64,000 bases of DNA from Kumtagia sp963839725. GTDB lineage: Bacteria > Pseudomonadota > Alphaproteobacteria > Rhizobiales > Rhizobiaceae. The stretch is from NCBI GenBank assembly GCA_963839725.1, contig CAWIWT010000033.1, forward strand, positions 1 to 64,000, read 5' to 3'. Position 1 is the stretch's first letter, and every line of letters starts with the position of its first letter. Under the pieces are notes generated by a model. It had not been told where the DNA came from and searched no databases. It was given only the letters and a program-made list of their open reading frames with translations. Shown in pieces: positions 34,534-43,597 of this stretch. The position numbers were made by a program, and so were the translations under genes.

Positions 34534-35301
34534 ATGACCCACCGCATTCTCATTCTCGGCGGCACCACCGAAGCGAGGCAACTGGCCGAGCGGCTTGCCG
34601 GGCGAGCCGAACTTTCCGTTACGCTGTCGCTTGCCGGACGAACACAGAACCCCGTCGCGCACTCGGTTCCCGCGCGCAGCGGCGGCTTCGGTGGAGTGGA
34701 AGGACTGACAAAATATCTGAGCGAGGAGCATATCGGCTTGCTGGTCGACGCGACCCATCCCTACGCAGCGCGCATCTCCACTAACGCGGCTGAAGCCGCT
34801 GTCGCCGCCGGTGTGCAGATGCTGGCACTGCGTCGTGCGCCTTGGCGGAAGGTTGAAGGCGACCGCTGGACCCAAGTGCGGGACGGCGACGAAGCTGTTG
34901 CGGCACTCGGTGCGGCCCCGCGAAACGTGTTTGTCGCCCTCGGCAGGCAGGAACTTGCGCCATTCGAAGCCGCGCCGCAGCATTCCTATCTGGTGCGCAG
35001 CGTCGATCCCGTGGAGCCGCCGCTTGTTGTTCCGAATGCCCGCTACCTGTTGGCGCGCGGACCCTTTCTTGAGGAGGGTGAGAGAACGCTTCTGTTGGAC
35101 AACCGCATCGATGCGATTGTTGCCAAGAACAGCGGCGGTACCGCCACTTACGGCAAGATTGCTGCCGCCCGAGCATTCGGTATTGAGGTGATTATGATCC
35201 AGCGGCCTGATCTGCCGTCTGTTGGGGCAGTCGAATCCGTCGATGAAGGCGTAGTTGCGATCGATCATTGGCTTGCCGGGGCGAGGGAACGCGGCGTGTA
35301 G
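34534..35301 (+). CDS. cobK: precorrin-6A reductase
   Basis: 255 residues. RILILGGTTEARQLAERLAG opens an NAD(P)H-binding fold; LLVDATHPYAARISTNAAEA and VAKNSGGTATYGKIAAAR are the conserved substrate-site motifs. It reduces precorrin-6A to 6B with NADPH. It is the only plus-strand gene of this subcluster; its 3' end overlaps the 3' end of cobJ by 37 bp on the other strand. Confidence 0.94.
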   Translation: MTHRILILGGTTEARQLAERLAGRAELSVTLSLAGRTQNPVAHSVPARSGGFGGVEGLTKYLSEEHIGLLVDATHPYAARISTNAAEAAVAAGVQMLALRRAPWRKVEGDRWTQVRDGDEAVAALGAAPRNVFVALGRQELAPFEAAPQHSYLVRSVDPVEPPLVVPNARYLLARGPFLEEGERTLLLDNRIDAIVAKNSGGTATYGKIAAARAFGIEVIMIQRPDLPSVGAVESVDEGVVAIDHWLAGARERGV

Positions 35302-36029
35302 ATCAGCGGTGCTTTCGCGCCACGCTGGATGGCGCGGGTTTCCGCCGAACCGATGATTACGCAGGTCGCCATGTCGGCGCGGTTTGCGTCGGCTTGCGCC
35401 AGCGACATCGTCTCTACGCGCTCGTCCGGCCGACCGGCGGCGCGGCCAAGGATGACGATGGTTTCAGCCGGCAGGACGTTGCGCAGGCTCTCGAACGCTT
35501 TTCCGAGCTGCCAGGGCCGCGCCTTGCTGATCGGGTTGTAGAGCGCGATCACGAAGCCGGCGGCGGCTGCCGCCGTCAGCCGGTGTTCGATCACATCCCA
35601 CGGTTTCAGATTGTCCGACAGCGAAATGGCACAGAAATCGTGCCCCAGCGGCGCGCCGATGCGGGCGGCGACCGCAAGCATCGCCGTAACGCCCGGTACG
35701 ACCGTGATATCGATCTCGCGCCACGCGTGCGGGCCGGCCTCGATCGCCTCGCAAACTGCGGCGGCCATGGCAAAGACGCCCGGATCACCACCGGAAACGA
35801 CGGCAACCGTCGCACCTTCCGCCGCCTTGGCCAGCGCTGCATCAGCGCGCGAAAGCTCTTCACGATTGTCGGATGCGACGCGAGCCTGGCCCGGCCTCAG
35901 GTCGAGCCGATCCAGATATGGCTTGTAGCCGAAGAAGAACTCCGCGGCTGATACCGCAGAACTGGCCTCGGGCGTGACCTGATCGGGATTGCCTGGACCG
36001 AGCCCTATGACGAAAAGCTTTCCGGTCAT
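35265..36029 (-). CDS. cobJ: precorrin-3B C17-methyltransferase
   Basis: 254 residues. LFVIGLGPGNPDQVTPEA, FFFGYKPYLDRL, AVVSGGDPGVFAMAAAV and SLSDNLKPW are specific to CobJ/CbiJ-type methylases that methylate C17 and contract the ring. ATG 36029 was selected because MTGKLFVIG is the family start; the longer frame includes repeat DNA. It is the last gene of the riboswitch-led operon, separated from cobI by about 118 bp carrying a repeat remnant. Confidence 0.94.
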   Translation of the reverse strand: MTGKLFVIGLGPGNPDQVTPEASSAVSAAEFFFGYKPYLDRLDLRPGQARVASDNREELSRADAALAKAAEGATVAVVSGGDPGVFAMAAAVCEAIEAGPHAWREIDITVVPGVTAMLAVAARIGAPLGHDFCAISLSDNLKPWDVIEHRLTAAAAAGFVIALYNPISKARPWQLGKAFESLRNVLPAETIVILGRAAGRPDERVETMSLAQADANRADMATCVIIGSAETRAIQRGAKAPLIYTPRSLAPASQ

Positions 36030-36083
36030 TGGTATGCCGCTTTGTGCGAAAGGGAAGCGTTGGGAGAGGCGCGCTCTTTCGCG

Positions 36084-36126
36084 TCCCCCTTTGCCCTGCC
36101 GGACAGTCCCGCAGGACAGAGGGGGA
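36084..36126. repeat. truncated palindromic element (CTGTCCTGCCGG type)
   Basis: TCCCCCT and AGGGGGA ends enclose GCCCTGCCGGAC and CAGGACAGAG, the core arms of the element inside cobG. It is much shortened and lies in the cobI-cobJ gap. Confidence 0.6.
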
Positions 36127-36147
36127 TGGGACGAACAGCAAACATAT

Positions 36148-36885
36148 TCACGGCCGCCCCACCCATCCAGGAACCAGAACGATGGAGAAATAGGGCGCCT
36201 TGTCGTCGGCCTTGTCGGCGAGCGGCATCGACGCCGTGTTGTCCATCGTGCCGCGCTCGACATAAATGGCGCGCTCGAGCTTGCCGGACATTTGCAGCGC
36301 CTGGCGAATCTTCGGCAGGTTGCGGCCGACCTTCATGATGACGGCGCCATCAGTGTCGGCGAGACGCCGCGTAAGCTCAAAGGCACTCATCGTACCGGGC
36401 AGTACGGTTAGCACATCGTCGCCTTGCACCAGCGGCAGGCCGGTCTGCGACCAGCAGCCGGACATGGCCGTCACTCCTGGGATCACCTCGGTCGGAAAGT
36501 GCGGGGAAAGTCTCACATGCAGGTGCATGTAGGAGCCGTAAAACAGCGGATCGCCTTCGCTGAGCACCGCAACCGTGCGGCCCTGATCCAGATGCGCGGC
36601 CACGGCGCGCGCGGAGTCCTCGTAGAAGTCGGCGATCTGCGTCTTGTAGTCGGCGTGCTCCTTGGAAATCTCCGTCGTCACCGGATAAATCAACGGCAAC
36701 TCTACGACATCGGGCTTCACGAGAGCGGCGACGGTTGCCCGCGCATTGCCGTTGTTGCCGCGCTTGGCGAAATGCGCCAGCACGTCAGCTTCACCCAAGG
36801 CGCGCACCGCCTTAAGCGTAAGTAGTTCGGGATCGCCGGGACCGGTGCCGACGCCGATGAGGCGGCCCTTTGGTTGCGCGTTCAC
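36148..36885 (-). CDS. cobI: precorrin-2 C20-methyltransferase
   Basis: 245 residues. RLIGVGTGPGDPELLTLKAV, AVLSEGDPLFYGSYMHLHVR, VIPGVTAMSGCWSQTGLPL and IMKVGRNLPKIRQAL are CobI/CbiL motifs. It makes precorrin-3A from precorrin-2. The start is GTG 36885 (VNAQPKGR), overlapping the cobH stop as GTGA; no ATG lies near the conserved start. Translational coupling within cobG-cobH-cobI is evident. Confidence 0.94.
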   Translation of the reverse strand: MNAQPKGRLIGVGTGPGDPELLTLKAVRALGEADVLAHFAKRGNNGNARATVAALVKPDVVELPLIYPVTTEISKEHADYKTQIADFYEDSARAVAAHLDQGRTVAVLSEGDPLFYGSYMHLHVRLSPHFPTEVIPGVTAMSGCWSQTGLPLVQGDDVLTVLPGTMSAFELTRRLADTDGAVIMKVGRNLPKIRQALQMSGKLERAIYVERGTMDNTASMPLADKADDKAPYFSIVLVPGWVGRP

Positions 36886-37520
36886 AAGCCGGCCCTCGCG
36901 AGTGCATTGAGACAGGCGGCGGTCATGGCGCTGCCGCCAAGCCTGCCGCGTACGATGGCGAACGGCACTCCGTAGGAATTTTCCGCGAGCGCGTCCTTCG
37001 ATTCTGCCGCTCCGACGAAGCCGACAGGCATGCCGATGATCGCTGCAGGCTTCGGCGCACCGTCGCGCAGTAGCTCGAGCAGGTAGAACAGCGCGGTCGG
37101 TGCGTTGCCGATGGCAACAACCGATCCGGCCATCCGCTCGCCCCAAAGCCTGATCGCAGCGGCGGAGCGGGTGTTGCCGATCTCCTTTGCGGCTGCGGTC
37201 GTCGCCGGATCGCGTAGCGTGCAAATCACCTCATTACCGGCGGGAAGCCGGGCGCGGGTGACGCCGTGCGCCACCATTTCGGCATCGCAGAAGATCGGCG
37301 CGCCGGCGCGCAGAGCCGTCCGCGCCGCCTCAACGAAGGTGTTCGAAAAAATGAAATGCCGCGCGGCATCTACCTGACCGGAGGCGTGGATCATGCGGAT
37401 GGCCACATCGGCTTCTGCCTCGGAAAAGCGCAAAAGGTCGGCCTCGGCGCGGATGATGGCGAAGGAGCGCTCATAGATGGCGTCGCCGTCGCGGATATAG
37501 TCGTAAGCCGTCATTGTCAT
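36882..37520 (-). CDS. cobH: precorrin-8X methylmutase
   Basis: 212 residues. YDYIRDGDAIYERSFAIIRA, the catalytic-histidine region VAIRMIHASGQVDAARHFIF, GAPIFCDAEMVAHGV and GMPVGFVGAAESKDAL are all as in CobH/CbiC. It moves the C11 methyl to C12, giving hydrogenobyrinate. ATG 37520 overlaps the cobG stop (ATGA), so translation here may depend on cobG being read to its end. Confidence 0.95.
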   Translation of the reverse strand: MTMTAYDYIRDGDAIYERSFAIIRAEADLLRFSEAEADVAIRMIHASGQVDAARHFIFSNTFVEAARTALRAGAPIFCDAEMVAHGVTRARLPAGNEVICTLRDPATTAAAKEIGNTRSAAAIRLWGERMAGSVVAIGNAPTALFYLLELLRDGAPKPAAIIGMPVGFVGAAESKDALAENSYGVPFAIVRGRLGGSAMTAACLNALARAGL

Positions 37521-39009
37521 CCTTGCTCGAACGTTGCCGCAAGCCGCGCCATTTCTGTTTGCGAGAGTGTTGCCGCTCCATTCCTGGCGCGGATCGCGCG
37601 AATGGAGGCCGCGACACCGGCAATCGCGCGGGGCAGTCCGCTTGCGGACCTGTAGGCGAGGGGCTGTGCCTTGGTTGTTCCACCGACGACAAGTCCCACG
37701 CCGTTTTCGCCGCCGACAATGGTGAGGTCGGCAGGCGCCTGCCGCGCGCAGCCCTTTTCGCAGCCGGAAATGTGAATGGAAAGCCCGGCTTGGTCGCCAA
37801 GCGCCTCGGCCAATTGCGCCGCCACCTGGCGCGCCGCGATCTTTCCCGAAGCGCAGGCCGGTGCGCCGGGGCATGCGGCGATGGTCTTTCGCGGGTCGTG
37901 CGGGTCGGTGATGAAACCGAGACTTTGGGCGGATACGGATAAGGCTTCCGCCGCACTTTTTGAAGGGCAGATCAAAAGCAACGTGCGCTGTGGCGCGGGG
38001 CGGATATCGGTGGGGCGTTCGCTTTTGGCGACATTGAGGAGGGCGATCAAAACTCTGGCGTCGGCGTGGCCGAAGGGGAGCGAAATAGCGAGGGCGCAAT
38101 TGCCTGCCGCCAGGGGCAAGGTATTCGCGGCGGCATCTGCGTCAACTAAGGCTGGTTGGGGTGTTGTCGACCTGCTCTCCTTCGTGCCCCCCTCTGTCCT
38201 GCCGGACATCTCCCCCACAAGGGGGGAGATCACGCAGTCGCTGCGGGCGGCTTCGATCTTCAACCTCGCAGAAGAGCCAGCAACGGTGGAGCACATGATC
38301 TCCCCCCTTGTGGGGGAGATGTCCGGCAGGACAGAGGGGGGCACGAAGGAGAGCAGGGGCTCAAAATCTCCCCGCGACATCAAATCAGCAGCTCGTGCTA
38401 TCGCGGCCTGCAGCAGCAATCTCATGGAGAGCCGTGAACGCAATCTCAATGGCGTCCAATTCGCCAAAACTGCCTAGCACCGTCGCCTTTTCGGCATCGC
38501 CAGCCAATGCGACGACCAGAGGACACATCGCTCACACCTCTCAGCCATCAGTCTGACATCAGCCGCGATCGAATCCCAGCGACACCTGGCCGCCACCATC
38601 GACTCGCCACCGAGACTTTCGGCCCGAGATCGACCGGTCAGGCCAGCCTCTGAAATGCCTGCCGGATCGCTTCCGCCAGCGGCAACGGATCGGCGATCTC
38701 CTGCGGATCCATTCCGGCGAGCGGGCTTGTCTCAATCGGCACGCCGGTGCGGACGGTGATGCCCAACTGGTTGACATCGTCGGCGAACCGTCCGGCGGAG
38801 TCTTGCGAAAAGCCGCGAAACTGGAAGCTGCCGCGCGCGGTCACCTCGACGATGCCGCTGCCGTGTCGTGCCGCCAATTCGCAGAGTTCAATCAATTGCT
38901 TTGGCGACAATCCTCCGGAGACAGGCGAAAGCCGGATCAGCAGCCCGTCGCCGGTCGGCATCGGCGCCGAAAGCGCCGGGCAGGCACCGCGTCGCATCGG
39001 CGCGTTCAT
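37517..39009 (-). pseudogene. cobG: precorrin-3B synthase, disrupted by indels and a repeat insertion
   Basis: ATG 39009 gives a normal first 120 residues (LIRLSPVSGGLSPKQLIELC, GSFQFRGFSQDSAGRFADDV) ending QAFQRLA then a stop. Family-like pieces follow in three frames: LGPKVSV, VDGGGQVSL, AADVRLMAE, then VVALAGDAEKATVLGSFGEL. The C-terminal half (from about 38150 down) is intact, with siroheme/4Fe-4S motifs ACPGAPACASGK and HISGCEKGCARQ. A 187-bp inverted-repeat element sits between. CobG is the oxygen-dependent C20 hydroxylation step, so as read the aerobic pathway is blocked here unless a CobZ exists elsewhere. Confidence 0.8.
38171..38357. mobile_element. 187-bp element with perfect 62-bp inverted repeats inside cobG
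   Basis: Left arm 38171-38232 begins CCTGCTCTCCTTCGTGCCCC; the right arm 38296-38357 is its exact complement, ending GGGGCACGAAGGAGAGCAGG. The loop is 63 bases. The arm core (CTGTCCTGCCGGACATCTCC) recurs at 31736-31935 and 36084-36126. There is no coding capacity for a transposase, so it is MITE-like or an intergenic palindromic element. No flanking target duplication was seen. Confidence 0.8.
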
Positions 39010-42000
39010 GCTGCCGTCTCCAGCGCATTGGCCTCGGCGATCAGCGCGGCAAGATCGTCATCGACCGAATTGCGCAGCGGATGCCACAGACCGCGCCTCC
39101 GTGCGGCCGCCAGGCGCTCGGCGATAGCGCGGGCAGCAGCTGGATTCTCGCGGATCAAAAATTCGCGCACTCGCACGTCGCCGACATAAGCATCGTGCAC
39201 GGCTTCGATCAGCGCGCCGGGAATGGCGTTGGTCGTTTCGGCGAAACCGACAAGGCGGTCCACTGTCTCGGCGAATTCCGACGCGCCGCGCGGTCCGTGG
39301 CGCATCTGGCCTTCGATGAAACGTGGATTGGTCGCACGCGCCCGCACAACGCGGGTCACGGCTTCGGTGACCGAGCGAGGGCGTGGGCGCGCCGGGTCGC
39401 TGGTGTCGAGTACGATGACGTCGGCATTCTTGCCGAGGGCGGCAAGTGCTGCCGAAAAGCCGCCAATGAAAGCGACATCGGCGGAGCCTTCGAGGATGTC
39501 GCGCGTCGGATCGTCGCCTGTATGAACCAGAAGATCGGCTGCAGCGATGCGCCCAGCGAAAGCGCCGGGCGCCGCGGTTCCATCGCCATCCGTGCCGCCA
39601 TAGGCATGCGAAGCCGCATCCAGATAGGCGCGGCCGACCTCTTCGCGGCCGTGCCATTCGCCGCGCGCCAGAAGATCCTCGACACCTGCGCCATAGGTGC
39701 CGGGAGTAGAGCCGAAAATGCGGGCAGGGGGTTTGCCTGCTGCGGCGCGTGCTTCCGCGGCAAGCGGATTGTCGCAGGCATCCTCGTCGCAGGCGGCGAC
39801 GGCGCGGGCGGCTGCGTCCATCAGCGCGATCTGAGTGGGGAACATATCCCGGAACAGGCCTGAGATGCGCCAGGTGACGTCGACACGCGGGCGGCCAATC
39901 GTGGCTTGCGGCAGCACCTCGATGCCGGTGACCCGTCCGGTAGCGGCGTCCCATTGCGACCGGCATCCCATGAGAAAAAGGCCTTGGGCGATTTCCTCGC
40001 CGCCGGTGCGCAGCGAGGCGCTCCCCCACAGGTCGATTACCAGCGAGCGCGGCCAGTCGCCATGATCCTGAAGGTAACGGCGCAACACGTCCTTGGCCGC
40101 CGCCTTGCCAAGGTCGAATGCGGTCGGGGTCGGCATGGTGCGCGGGTCGGCGGTGAACAGGTTGCGGCCGGTCGGCAACACGTCGAATCGGCCACGCGCC
40201 GGGGCGCCTGCGGGACCGGCGCGGACATGTCGCCCATCGAGCGCGGCAAGCAGCGCGGCGCGCTCGGCCACGGCGCTGGCACGGCGCAACGGATCGGCTT
40301 CGTCCAGGGCCGCTCGCCCATAGACGTGCAGCCCGTCCTTGACGGAAAAATCCTTGAGGTCGCAGAGCCAGGCATCGATGCGGCGAAGCGCCTCGTCGGG
40401 CGCGTCGGTCTTGGCGACGCCGGCCTCGGTGGCAAGGCCCGTCTTGGCGGCGGTTTCGACGATCAATTCTGCCAACCGGTCGCGGCGGCGGCGGTCGAGG
40501 CCGTCGGCCTGCGCGTATTCATCGACCAAACGCTCGAGCTTCTGGTGGTTTTCATCCAGACCGGCGGCAGTCATCGGCGGTGGCAAGTGGCCGAGCGTGA
40601 CTGCCGCGATTCGGCGCTTCGCCTGTGCGGCCTCGCCCGGATTGCTGACGATAAACGGGTAGATCACAGGGAGTGCGCCGGTGACGATCTCGGGGAAGCA
40701 GTCCTTGCTCAGCGCTACGGTCTTGCCCGGTAGCCATTCGAGCGTCCCATGCGCGCCGACATGGATGAGGGCATGGCAGCCGAGGCTTTCGCGCAGCCAG
40801 AGGCCGAATGCGATCAGTTCATGGCGCGGCGGCAGAGATGGGTCATGATAGTCGACGCGACGGTCGGCGGAGCGCCCGCGGTCCGGCGCCAGCGCGACGG
40901 TGATGTTGCCGAAAGTGGCGGCGCGGAAGGGGAATGATGCCTTGCGGTTGAGGGGTCGCGTCGGATCGCCGCCCCCGCGCTCCTTCGCAGCCCCCGCTGT
41001 GCACAGGCTATCGCCTTCAACCTCTCCCCAGGCCGCGTTGACAATGGCAAACGCTTCGGTGGGCAACGCGGCACTAAGCGAGCGATAATCCTCCAGGGCC
41101 AGCCCGTGATTCCCCTTCGACAACGCGTCCAGCAGAGCGCGTGGCGATTCAGGAATTGAATCAACGCAATATCCCGCCGCCTTCAAGTCGTGCAGCATCG
41201 CCAGCACGCTCGACGGCACGTCGAGGCCGACGGCGTAGCCGGTGCGGCCGGGGGCGGACGGGTAGTCGGGAACAAGGATCGCAAGCCGCCGGTTCTCGCG
41301 TGGAGTTTCCATGAGCCGCAGGAAGGCCGCGATCCGGGCGGCCACCTGCTCGACGCGATCCGGCTCGGGTTGGTTGGCAAGGGCGGTGAAGCCAAGCGCT
41401 TGATCTGCTGCACTTGCCGCCTTGAACGACAGTGCACCGGCAAGGATGCGGCCATCGAGTTCCGGCATCACCACATGCATGGCCAGATCCGCCGGAGCCA
41501 ATCCGCGAGAATTCTTTTCCCATGCGTCGCGTCGCGTCGTTGCGACGATCACCTGAAACACCGGCACGCCACAGCGATCGAATAGCGTGTCGACGCCGGG
41601 TTCGGCACCAGTGGCGAAAGCGGTGGCGGTGACAATCGCCGCCGGCGCGAGGTCATGAAGTGCTGTTTCGACGAAGGCGAGTGATTCAGGGTCCTTGAGG
41701 CTGGCGACGAAAATCGGGACGGGTCGGATGCCTTTTGCGGAAAGCGCCGTGCAGAGCGCGTCGATCGGCGCCACGTCAGCAGCGAGAAGCATCGAACGGT
41801 AGAAGAGGATGGGGACGGAGGCAGTCTTACCCTCCTCCCTGGGCGGAGGGTCGGACCGCAGGTCCGGGAAGAGGGATACAGCGTTACCAATTTGGTCTAC
41901 CCCCACTCCGATCCGCTGTGCGGATTTACACTCCCCACCAGGGGGAGGGTAAGGCGCCCCGCCGACAACTCCTTGTACTGGAAAGTAAAACCCTGCTTTC

Positions 42001-42524
42001 GGAACTGCGACGGGATCTTCCACCGCGCTTTCATTGCTCGCCAGCGCGGCCAGACGACGAACCAGCGCATCCATGTTGCCAGGGCCGCCTTCGCGGAAGT
42101 AAGCCAGCAGGGCTTCCAGTTCCGCGCGGGGCAATGTCGAGCATTCGACCAACCGCTCGTCCCGCTCACGGCATTCGCCCGGCAAAAGGGCAAGGCGGAT
42201 GCCCTTGCTGCGCGCCAGCGCCGCAAGTTGATCACAGCCGTAGCGCCACCATTCGTAGCCGCCGAGAATGCGGACCAATATGACCTCCGCGTGGACTGCG
42301 ACTTTTTCCAGCCAGAGGTCAACTGACATCGGATGGCGAAGATCGCGCAATGCGGCGAGGCGCATCGACGGCAGAGCGGCTTCGTTGCGTTTCCACGCTG
42401 CAGCAATGCCGGCAAGATCGCTGTCGGTGAAGGACAATGCCACGATGTCCGCCGGCTGCTGGCGCAGATCGACCGGCTCGATGAGATCATCAAGCGAAGC
42501 GGAGGTCGTGGGCAGGATGTGCAT
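39006..42524 (-). CDS. cobN: cobaltochelatase subunit CobN with in-frame palindromic insert
   Basis: 1172 residues, the large porphyrin-binding subunit of the aerobic ATP-dependent cobalt chelatase that works with CobS and CobT (neither in this window). Family motifs: CHALIHVGAHGTLEWLPGK, IYPFIVSNPGEAAQAKRR, LVIDLWGSASLRTGGEE, RISGLFRDMFPTQIALMD and RFIEGQMRHGPRGASE. Residues 191-233 are encoded by a 129-bp palindromic repeat that keeps the frame (see separate entry). The start at 42524 lies 35 bases after the cobW stop; the end overlaps the cobG start. Confidence 0.93.
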   Translation of the reverse strand: MHILPTTSASLDDLIEPVDLRQQPADIVALSFTDSDLAGIAAAWKRNEAALPSMRLAALRDLRHPMSVDLWLEKVAVHAEVILVRILGGYEWWRYGCDQLAALARSKGIRLALLPGECRERDERLVECSTLPRAELEALLAYFREGGPGNMDALVRRLAALASNESAVEDPVAVPKAGFYFPVQGVVGGAPYPPPGGECKSAQRIGVGVDQIGNAVSLFPDLRSDPPPREEGKTASVPILFYRSMLLAADVAPIDALCTALSAKGIRPVPIFVASLKDPESLAFVETALHDLAPAAIVTATAFATGAEPGVDTLFDRCGVPVFQVIVATTRRDAWEKNSRGLAPADLAMHVVMPELDGRILAGALSFKAASAADQALGFTALANQPEPDRVEQVAARIAAFLRLMETPRENRRLAILVPDYPSAPGRTGYAVGLDVPSSVLAMLHDLKAAGYCVDSIPESPRALLDALSKGNHGLALEDYRSLSAALPTEAFAIVNAAWGEVEGDSLCTAGAAKERGGGDPTRPLNRKASFPFRAATFGNITVALAPDRGRSADRRVDYHDPSLPPRHELIAFGLWLRESLGCHALIHVGAHGTLEWLPGKTVALSKDCFPEIVTGALPVIYPFIVSNPGEAAQAKRRIAAVTLGHLPPPMTAAGLDENHQKLERLVDEYAQADGLDRRRRDRLAELIVETAAKTGLATEAGVAKTDAPDEALRRIDAWLCDLKDFSVKDGLHVYGRAALDEADPLRRASAVAERAALLAALDGRHVRAGPAGAPARGRFDVLPTGRNLFTADPRTMPTPTAFDLGKAAAKDVLRRYLQDHGDWPRSLVIDLWGSASLRTGGEEIAQGLFLMGCRSQWDAATGRVTGIEVLPQATIGRPRVDVTWRISGLFRDMFPTQIALMDAAARAVAACDEDACDNPLAAEARAAAGKPPARIFGSTPGTYGAGVEDLLARGEWHGREEVGRAYLDAASHAYGGTDGDGTAAPGAFAGRIAAADLLVHTGDDPTRDILEGSADVAFIGGFSAALAALGKNADVIVLDTSDPARPRPRSVTEAVTRVVRARATNPRFIEGQMRHGPRGASEFAETVDRLVGFAETTNAIPGALIEAVHDAYVGDVRVREFLIRENPAAARAIAERLAAARRRGLWHPLRNSVDDDLAALIAEANALETAA
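41826..41954. repeat. 129-bp palindromic element inserted in frame in cobN
   Basis: Bounded by CTTACCCTCC (41826-41835) and GGAGGGTAAG (41945-41954). Inside are two hairpin halves (CGGACCTGCGGTCCG-like near 41848-41862; ATCCGCTGTGCGGAT at 41917-41931). Length is exactly 43 codons, translated as a Pro/Gly-rich stretch (PYPPPGGECKSAQ and SDPPPREEGKTAS). It belongs with the C-rich intergenic repeats elsewhere in the window. Confidence 0.8.
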
Positions 42525-42559
42525 GGCGCAAAGCTTTGATCCGATTGGCTTTCGGGTGA

Positions 42560-43597
42560 CTAACCTATCAAAATCTTCTCAACCGCCGCGCGGTCGAGAC
42601 CGCGCAGACCAATGACCACGAGACGCGAGCGGCGGTCGTCGTCAGTGGTCCAGGCACGGTCGTAGTAGTGATCAACGCGCGCGCCGACCGCCTGCACGAG
42701 CAGCCGCATCGGCTTGCCGTCAACGGCGACAAAACCCTTCATTCGCAGCACGTTCTCGTTTTCGGCGGCGGATGAAATGCGGCGGGCGAGCGCTTCCGGA
42801 TCGGAAACGTTTGGCAGTTCGATGATGAAGGAATTGAAATCGTCGTGCTCATGGTCGAGTTCGTCGTCGTGATGGGTCTTGCGGTTCTCGATGTCGTCCT
42901 CGACGGCCAGACCAAGGCCCAGCATCACAGACGGATCGATACGGCCCTGCGCGGTCGGCACGATCTTCACCGCGCGCGACAGATGAGCATCGATGAGTTC
43001 GGTTGCGCGCTGGCTTGATTCCGCATCCATCAGATCGCCCTTCGACAAGATCACGAGGTCGGCGCAGGCAACCTGATCCTCGAAAACCTCTTCGACCGGG
43101 TCGTCGTGGTCGAGCGACACGTCGGCAGCGCGCTGGGCGACGAGCGCATCCATGTCGGAAGCGACCTTGCCGGCGGCCAGCGCAGGGCCATCCACGACCG
43201 CGATGACGCCATCGACGGTCACGCGGCTCTTGACCGTCGGCCATTGGAACGCCTGCACCAAGGGCTTCGGCAGGGCGAGGCCTGATGTTTCGATGATGAT
43301 GTGATCGACCCTCGGCTCCATCGCCAGAATCTGATCGAGCGCCGGGACGAAGTCGTCGGCGACGGTGCAGCACAGGCAACCATTGGCGAGTTCGATGATG
43401 TTTTCTTCCGGGCAGGCATCCACGCCACAGCCTTTGAGGATTTCGCCATCGATGCCGATGTCGCCGAACTCGTTGACGATCAATGCCAGACGCCGTCCCC
43501 CGGCGTTTTCCAGAATGTGGCGGATCATCGTCGTTTTGCCGGCGCCGAGAAAGCCGGTGACGACGGTGCAGGGAACGCGATTGAGCGAAGCGGTCAT
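42560..43597 (-). CDS. cobW: cobalamin biosynthesis GTPase/metallochaperone CobW
   Basis: 345 residues, COG0523 G3E GTPase. P-loop GFLGAGKTTMIRHIL (about 13-27), metal motif NGCLCC, SKGDL as the guanine-specificity segment, and a histidine-rich loop HHDDELDHEHDD (about 226-237) likely binding cobalt. It is thought to deliver cobalt to the chelatase. ATG 43597 overlaps the DUF1636 stop by four bases; the longer frame upstream overlaps that gene. Confidence 0.94.
   Translation of the reverse strand: MTASLNRVPCTVVTGFLGAGKTTMIRHILENAGGRRLALIVNEFGDIGIDGEILKGCGVDACPEENIIELANGCLCCTVADDFVPALDQILAMEPRVDHIIIETSGLALPKPLVQAFQWPTVKSRVTVDGVIAVVDGPALAAGKVASDMDALVAQRAADVSLDHDDPVEEVFEDQVACADLVILSKGDLMDAESSQRATELIDAHLSRAVKIVPTAQGRIDPSVMLGLGLAVEDDIENRKTHHDDELDHEHDDFNSFIIELPNVSDPEALARRISSAAENENVLRMKGFVAVDGKPMRLLVQAVGARVDHYYDRAWTTDDDRRSRLVVIGLRGLDRAAVEKILIG

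Noticed and set aside
38171..38357. Insertion sequence with its own transposase
   Set aside because: The whole element is 187 bp, most of it inverted repeat, leaving no room for a transposase; it can only be a non-autonomous element.
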